Assembly (NCBI GenBank): GCA_016704325.1
Contig: JADJAG010000001.1
Span: 1-64,000 of the forward strand
Length of the DNA: 64,000 bases
Reading direction: 5' to 3'
Source of the DNA: Chitinophagaceae bacterium
Lineage (GTDB): Bacteria > Bacteroidota > Bacteroidia > Chitinophagales > UBA10324
In this document: positions 59,383 through 64,000 of the stretch, one piece after another
Numbering within the stretch: position 1 is the first letter of the stretch
How the letters are laid out: every line of letters starts with the position of its first letter
Notes under the pieces: generated by a model
What the model was told of the DNA's origin: nothing
The model's input: only the letters and a program-made list of their open reading frames with translations
Database searches by the model: none
Made by a program: the position numbers and the translations under genes

Positions 59383-59511
59383 CAATTCAACCATTTAGCC
59401 ATTTAGCCATTTAGCCATTCAACCATTCAACCATTCAACCATTCAGCCATTCAGCCATTTAGCAATTTAGCCATTCAGCAATTCAGCAATTCAACCATTT
59501 AGCATTCCAAC
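59383..59511 (+). repeat. 8-bp tandem repeat, CCATTYAR type (copy 3, about 16 units)
   Basis: Sixteen consecutive units of CCATTTAG, CCATTCAA, CCATTCAG, CAATTCAG and similar, total about 129 bp. It ends about 40 bases before the valS -7 element. Confidence 0.85.
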
Positions 59512-59552
59512 CCCATTTTCAAACTTCCTTCCCATTCCTTCAATCCAACGAT

Positions 59553-59560
59553 TATTTTTG
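59553..59560 (+). promoter_or_regulatory. -7 promoter element of valS (TATTTTTG)
   Basis: Matches TAnnTTTG, 20 bases before the valS ATG. Identical to the spt element at 4242-4249, and like it placed shortly after a CCATTYAR tandem repeat. Confidence 0.5.
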
Positions 59561-59580
59561 CAACTCAATTTTGTGAGCAC

Positions 59581-62200
59581 ATGGAGTTATCGAAGACATT
59601 TGACCCTGCCGGATTAGACGATCGCTGGTATGAGCGATGGATGGAACATCGTTTGTTTGAATCGAAGCCGGATGACCGTGAACCTTATACCATCGTGATT
59701 CCTCCGCCCAATGTGACAGGCGTGCTGCACATGGGTCATGCATTGAATAATACCATTCAGGATATCTGTATCCGCCGCGCGCGCATGATGGGCAAAAATG
59801 CCTGCTGGGTGCCTGGAACGGATCATGCTTCTATTTCTACAGAAGCCAAAGGTAGTGGCCATGCTTCGGGAAAAGGGTATTGAAAAGAATGATTTGTCGA
59901 GAGATGAATTTTTGAAGTATGCCTGGGAGTGGCGTGATAAGTACGGTGGCATCATCCTGAAGCAGATCCGCAAGCTGGGCTGCAGCTGCGACTGGAACAG
60001 AACCACCTTCACGATGGATGATGATTATTATCGTTCCGTTATACATGTGTTCATCGATCTGTATAATAAGGGACTGATCTACCGTGGCAATAAGATGATC
60101 AACTGGGATCCGAAAGCCAAAACATCGTTGAGTGATGAAGAGGTGATTAAAAGGGAGGTGAAGTCTAAACTCTATTTTCTCCGGTATAAGCTGGACACTA
60201 TGCAGGAGGAAGCTGCATACATTACCATTGCCACGGTTCGTCCGGAAACTATTTTGGGTGATACAGCCATCTGTGTGCATCCGGATGATGACCGTTATAA
60301 AAACCTCGTGGGGAAATTTGCTTTTGTTCCCTTGCTCAACCGCCGTATTCCCATTATCGCCGATGAATATGTAGAGCGTGATTTCGGAACCGGTGCATTA
60401 AAGGTGACTCCTGCGCATGACATGAACGATTACAACCTCGGACTGAAACATGGCCTTGAAGTAATCGATACCCTCAATGATGATGGTACGATGAGTGCTG
60501 CCGCGAAACTGTACATCGGCCAGGATCGTTTCGAATGCAGAAAAAATATTGTGAAAGACCTGGAGGCGCATGGCCACCTGGTAAAGGTGGAAGATTATAC
60601 AAACCAGATTGGTTTTTCTGAAAGAACAGATGCTGTGGTGGAGCCGCGTATCTCCATGCAATGGTGGTGCAGCATGAAAACAATGGCACAACCTGCACTG
60701 GAAGCCGTAATGCATGATGAAATCAAATTCTATCCTTCAAAGTTTAAAACTACCTATCGCCTCTGGATGGAAAATATCCGCGACTGGTGTATCAGCCGTC
60801 AGCTTTGGTGGGGACATCGGATTCCGGCATGGTACACTGCTGATGGCAAGTTTGCAGTGGCGGAGACTGCGGAAGAAGCGGTGATTTTATTGAACCAGGA
60901 ATCAGGAGACAGGACGGCGGACATAACGATCAACGATTTGAAACAGGATGAGGATGTGTTGGATACCTGGTTCTCTTCCTGGTTATGGCCGTTTGAAGTC
61001 TTTAAAGGATTGAGCAATCCGGGTAATCCGGAAGTGAAGTACTATTATCCAACACAGACATTGGTAACTGCTCCCGAGATTATTTTCTTTTGGGTAGCGC
61101 GCATGATCATGAGTGGGTATGAATACCAAAAAGAAAAACCATTCGATCAGGTGTACTTCACGGGTATCGTTCGTGATAAGCAGGGCAGAAAGATGTCGAA
61201 GTCGCTGGGCAATTCTCCCGACCTGCTGGAACTGATTGATAAGTACGGCGCTGATGCGGTACGATTTGGAATACTGATCGCATCACCTGCTGGAAATGAT
61301 TTATTGTTTGATGAAAAGCTGATTGAACAGGGCCGCAATTTCAACAACAAACTTTGGAATGTACTGAGGTTGATAAAGGGTTGGGAAACCAAGGATGGAC
61401 GTGAAAATGAAAATGCTATTGCCTGGTACGAAGCGAAACTGAATGCATCACTGGAAGAAATGGAAAGATTGTATGCCGACTTTCAATTATCGGCTGCACT
61501 CAAGGTGTTGTATTCGCTGATATGGGACGATTTCTGCTCGTGGTACCTGGAGATGGTTAAGCCGGAATTCGGTGCACCCATTGACAGTTATACTTATAAT
61601 AAGACCATCGGATTTCTCGAAAAACTGATGCAGATGTTGCATCCTGTTATGCCATTTATTACGGAAGAGATCTATCAGCTTATCAGGGATAGAAAGGAAG
61701 ATGATTTCATCACCGTTTCTAAATTTCCGGTTGCGGAAGTGGTACATCAGCATGCTATCATGGAAGGTGAAAAGGCCAAGACCATCATCACCGCTATTCG
61801 GGATATCAGGAATAAAAATCAGATTAAGCCGAAAGAGAGACTGCATTTATATGCATCCATTCAGCTCAGCCAAAGCACTTCAGCAATTATCATGAAACTC
61901 TCCGGCATCAAAGCCATTGAAGTAACCCATTCAGATCCGGGCAATACCATTCCCTTTCTGGTGGCCACGGATAAATTTTTTCTTGAGTCACCGAATGTAA
62001 TTGATACTGCCGGTGAAAAATCACGTCTTGAAAAGGATTTGGCCTATCAACGTGGCTTCCTTGAATCGGTGATGAAGAAGCTCGATAATGAACGGTTTAT
62101 TTCAAAAGCTACCGCAGAAGTTATTTCCAATGAAAAGAAAAAAGCCGATGATGCGCAGGAGAAGATCAGGTTGATGGAAGAGCGGTTGAAGGGTATGTAG
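59581..62200 (+). CDS. valS: Valyl-tRNA synthetase (one frame break)
   Basis: Charges tRNA-Val. Class I signature GVLHMGHALNN (HMGH) is in the first 100 residues and KMSKS in GRKMSKSLGNS; the editing-domain motif GTGALKVTPAHDMNDY and the C-terminal coiled-coil arm (RLEKDLAYQRGFLESVMKKLDNERFISKA) are present. The first frame runs 59581-59883. Removing one G at 59851-59852 restores TEAKVVAMLREKGIEKNDLSRDEFLKYAWEW and gives about 872 residues, the usual length. Essential gene, so the break must be technical or very recent. Preceded by the 8-bp tandem repeat and followed by two terminators. Confidence 0.95.
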
Positions 62201-62293
62201 GCGCAATTTTTTTTGGACCCTGAGCGAAGCCGAAGGATGCATTTTTGCTCCCTGAGCGTAGCCGAAGGGCGCAAAAATTATCGAAAGAGTTTC
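62201..62293. repeat. CCTGAGCG(A/T)AGCCGAAGG repeat after valS
   Basis: Two copies of CCCTGAGCGWAGCCGAAGG (about 62217 and 62251), complementary to the loop of the terminators that follow (TTCGGCTCCGCTCAG). A third copy is at 62346. The segment is part of a tandemly duplicated unit. Confidence 0.65.
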
Positions 62294-62342
62294 AAAAAAT
62301 CCGGCACTTCGGCTCCGCTCAGTGACCGGATTTTTTTTTTTT
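62294..62342 (+). terminator. Rho-independent terminator after valS (T1)
   Basis: AAAAAATCCGG-C-CACT pairs with AGTG-A-CCGGATTTTTT, then a long T run. Loop TCGGCTCCGCTC. Confidence 0.8.
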
Positions 62343-62389
62343 GGACCCTGAGCGTAGCCGAAGGGCGCAAAAAATTCTAGACCAATTTC

Positions 62390-62433
62390 AAAAAATCCGG
62401 CACTTCGGCTCCGCTCAGTGACCGGATTTTTTT
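62390..62433 (+). terminator. Rho-independent terminator after valS (T2, duplicate of T1)
   Basis: Same stem and loop as T1, 96 bases further on; between them the GGACCCTGAGCGTAGCCGAA block is repeated too. Confidence 0.8.
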
Positions 62434-62511
62434 CAACCCTATCAAAATCTTTACTACCAGTTAATTCCTTCATTAGCTTTACAAGCAGCTTAACTGCCTA
62501 ATTGTACTGCA

Positions 62512-63333
62512 TTGAAAAAGTTAACCGCTTTGTTTTGTTTGATGTTTGTTTCAGGCTTTGTGCATGGACAAATTTCAACAGACACCACTGTCAGCACAAC
62601 TTCCAATACTGCCGCAGATGATCCATCGCAGTTTTTTACCCGCGCCGAACTTTTCAGCGAGTTGCAACACTACAACCGAAATGGCAACGAGTTCAACCTG
62701 AATCAAACAACCTTGCGAACAGTAGTGAAGCTTGGGAAAAGGTTTACGACGCGACTGGATGTACCTGTTGTGTACAATTCTTTTGATTCACCCAATAACT
62801 TTAAGCAGTTTGGATTAGGCGATATTTCATTTCGTTTGCTGGGATACAAATTCCTTCAAACAAAAAAATCCGCCATCACTGCATCCATGGAGATCAGCTT
62901 AAATACAGCACAATCACCCTTGCTGGGTACCGGAAAAAACATACTGCTGCCAATGTTCACCTACACCACAGCGGTGATGGACAAAAGAATGTTGCTGGCA
63001 TTTGTTTTCCAGGAGGCCATTTCTTTCAGCGGTGATGAAGCAAGAGAACCGGTGAGTTTTTCAAAATTACAGGGCATTTTACTGTACTCCTGGTCAAGAA
63101 GGGTATGGACGGTTTTTGCACCTGAATTGTATGTGGATTATGTGCATGGAGGTGCATCGATGAATCTCGAAGGAAGGGTAGCTTATGCTCCCGCAAAACG
63201 CATTAACTTGTGGGCTCATACGGGAGTGGGCCTGTTTGGCGATTTCGCCCCTCGTTATCAATGGACTGTGGAAACAGGTTGCCGTTATTTCTTTTTAAGA
63301 AATACCTTGATTAAAAGAAAAAGCAATAATTGA
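62512..63333 (+). CDS. Outer-membrane beta-barrel-type protein
   Basis: 273 residues. TTG start at 62512 gives a signal peptide (MKKLTALFCLMFVSGFVHGQ). The mature chain alternates amphipathic strands with aromatic ends (FTRAELFSELQHYNRNG, TTLRTVVKLGKRFTTRLDVPVVYN, LGDISFRLLGYKFL, ITASMEISLNTAQSPLLGTGKN) and ends in a C-terminal aromatic strand (YQWTVETGCRYFFLRN). This is typical of small transporter-like or alpha-amylase-neighbour barrel proteins in Bacteroidota. Substrate unknown. Confidence 0.7.
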   Translation: MKKLTALFCLMFVSGFVHGQISTDTTVSTTSNTAADDPSQFFTRAELFSELQHYNRNGNEFNLNQTTLRTVVKLGKRFTTRLDVPVVYNSFDSPNNFKQFGLGDISFRLLGYKFLQTKKSAITASMEISLNTAQSPLLGTGKNILLPMFTYTTAVMDKRMLLAFVFQEAISFSGDEAREPVSFSKLQGILLYSWSRRVWTVFAPELYVDYVHGGASMNLEGRVAYAPAKRINLWAHTGVGLFGDFAPRYQWTVETGCRYFFLRNTLIKRKSNN

Positions 63334-63387
63334 CAGAAATAGTGAAAACAAGTGAACCGGTGAAATCTTACAAAGAATAACAATATT

Positions 63388-63514
63388 GTCCGACTAAAAT
63401 ATTGGGATTTAGGCTGAAACTCAATACTGGCGTGCATCCTATAACCCCACGCTTCAGCGTGGGGTTATAGGATGAAACCCGCTCCTGGCGGGCTTTAGCC
63501 CACATTAGTCGGAC
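63388..63514. repeat. Nested inverted-repeat element, 127 bp
   Basis: Outer arms GTCCGACTAA (63388-63397) and TTAGTCGGAC (63505-63514). Inner perfect 18-bp stem CATCCTATAACCCCACGC (63435-63452) / GCGTGGGGTTATAGGATG (63457-63474) with loop TTCA. A third short pair (GGCGGGCTTTAGCCC) lies between. Confidence 0.8.
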
Positions 63515-63552
63515 ATTAGTGAAAGAATAACTTAAAAAAATAGCATAATATA

Positions 63553-64000
63553 ATGGAAACAGATACAAATAAACCAAAAGTGAAACGGTCAGGAAAGAAG
63601 AAGTTGTTATGGATTTTAGGTGGAATTTTACTGTTCTTTTCAGTTATCATTTTTATTGTCTACATCCGTTTTAACAGTTTGCTAACCGCTGCATTGTTGA
63701 AAAATTTCAATTCTACTTCAATATCGGAAGTATATGAATTGAAGTTTGAGAGGTTGAGTGTCAATTTAGTCCTGGGAAATATTAAGGTATATGATGTTCA
63801 ATTTCATCCAAGGGAAGTTCCGCTTCGTAATTATCCTTATATCAACACTTCATTAAAACTCAAGACGAACAAAATTTTGTTGACCAATGTGGAGATTTTC
63901 ACCTTGTTGAAATCCAACATCCTCAAACTTGATCGCGTGGAGATAGCGGAGCCCTCTGTCTCTTTATTCATAACTGATGATATTCCCATTCTTTTTCCAT
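63553..64000 (+). CDS. AsmA/DUF748-like membrane protein (3' partial)
   Basis: ATG 63553. METDTNKPKVKRSGKKKLLW then one membrane helix (ILGGILLFFSVIIFIVYIRF). The periplasmic part starts TAALLKNFNSTSISEVYELKFERLSVNLVLGNIKVYDVQF, the strand pattern of AsmA-like proteins and their DUF748 relatives, which extend as long grooves between the membranes and are linked to lipid transport or outer-membrane assembly. The reading is open to the right edge, so length and C-terminal domain are unknown. Confidence 0.65.
   Translation, partial: METDTNKPKVKRSGKKKLLWILGGILLFFSVIIFIVYIRFNSLLTAALLKNFNSTSISEVYELKFERLSVNLVLGNIKVYDVQFHPREVPLRNYPYINTSLKLKTNKILLTNVEIFTLLKSNILKLDRVEIAEPSVSLFITDDIPILFP

Noticed and set aside
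59383..59511. Possible CRISPR array
   Set aside because: The period is only 8 bases with no spacers; it is a degenerate tandem repeat.

Overview
This is a window from a member of the Bacteroidota, probably a Sphingobacteria/Chitinophagia-type environmental lineage. The evidence is the number of secreted proteins with type IX secretion (T9SS) C-terminal sorting domains, a Bacteroidota-type serine palmitoyltransferase, promoters of the TAnnTTTG type, and dense intergenic palindromic repeats. Essential genes (accA, valS, the sphingolipid synthase, hsdM) each carry single-base frameshifts. Most of these sit in homopolymers and each restores a perfect reading when one base is added or removed. I count about 25, roughly one per 2.5 kb. 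The simplest reading is uncorrected homopolymer errors in the assembly, so I annotate most split genes as single genes and mark the break.

Layout. 1-3.6 kb: large secreted esterase-like protein with MopE-type metal-binding repeats, running off the left edge. 4.2-8.4 kb: housekeeping block (serine palmitoyltransferase; an accA - small conserved protein - dapA operon; tRNA-Asp). 8.9-20 kb: T9SS cargo proteins (ELWxxDGT, SBBP propeller, PKD and 'LLFYTNG' types) mixed with gene remnants and two near-identical 0.5-kb elements carrying the tail of a REP-associated (Y1) transposase. 20-25 kb: small housekeeping and lipoprotein genes, including a histidine phosphatase, an HD-domain protein and an alpha/beta hydrolase. 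25-31.8 kb: repeat-rich, with a decayed KilA-N gene, a Fic gene framed by 507-bp direct repeats, and a T9SS propeller/Ig protein. 31.8-36.8 kb: mobile DNA, with an IS4-like element inserted into an IS1595-type transposase gene (4-bp target duplication visible), and small unknown genes.

37-54 kb is a defence island, all on the minus strand. In transcription order it holds hsdM, hsdS, a NucS-like nuclease, a NOV-like protein (HSP90/sacsin-type ATPase plus DUF3883) and hsdR. These five are coupled by overlapping or nearly touching stop/start codons. They are followed at short spacing by a pentapeptide-like/transmembrane protein, a PD-(D/E)XK nuclease, an Mrr-type endonuclease and a large protein with an ApeA-like HEPN motif; a second Mrr-like endonuclease lies further on. 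A type I restriction system with an ATPase/DUF3883 protein and an extra nuclease built into the operon is the best candidate here for an under-described system.

54-64 kb returns to chromosomal genes: a long T9SS adhesin-like protein, a short T9SS protein, valS followed by a duplicated terminator, an outer-membrane barrel protein, and the start of an AsmA-like membrane protein. Several repeat families recur through the window: an 8-bp tandem (CCATTYAR) beside promoters, a two-hairpin REP-like element, and nested inverted repeats.
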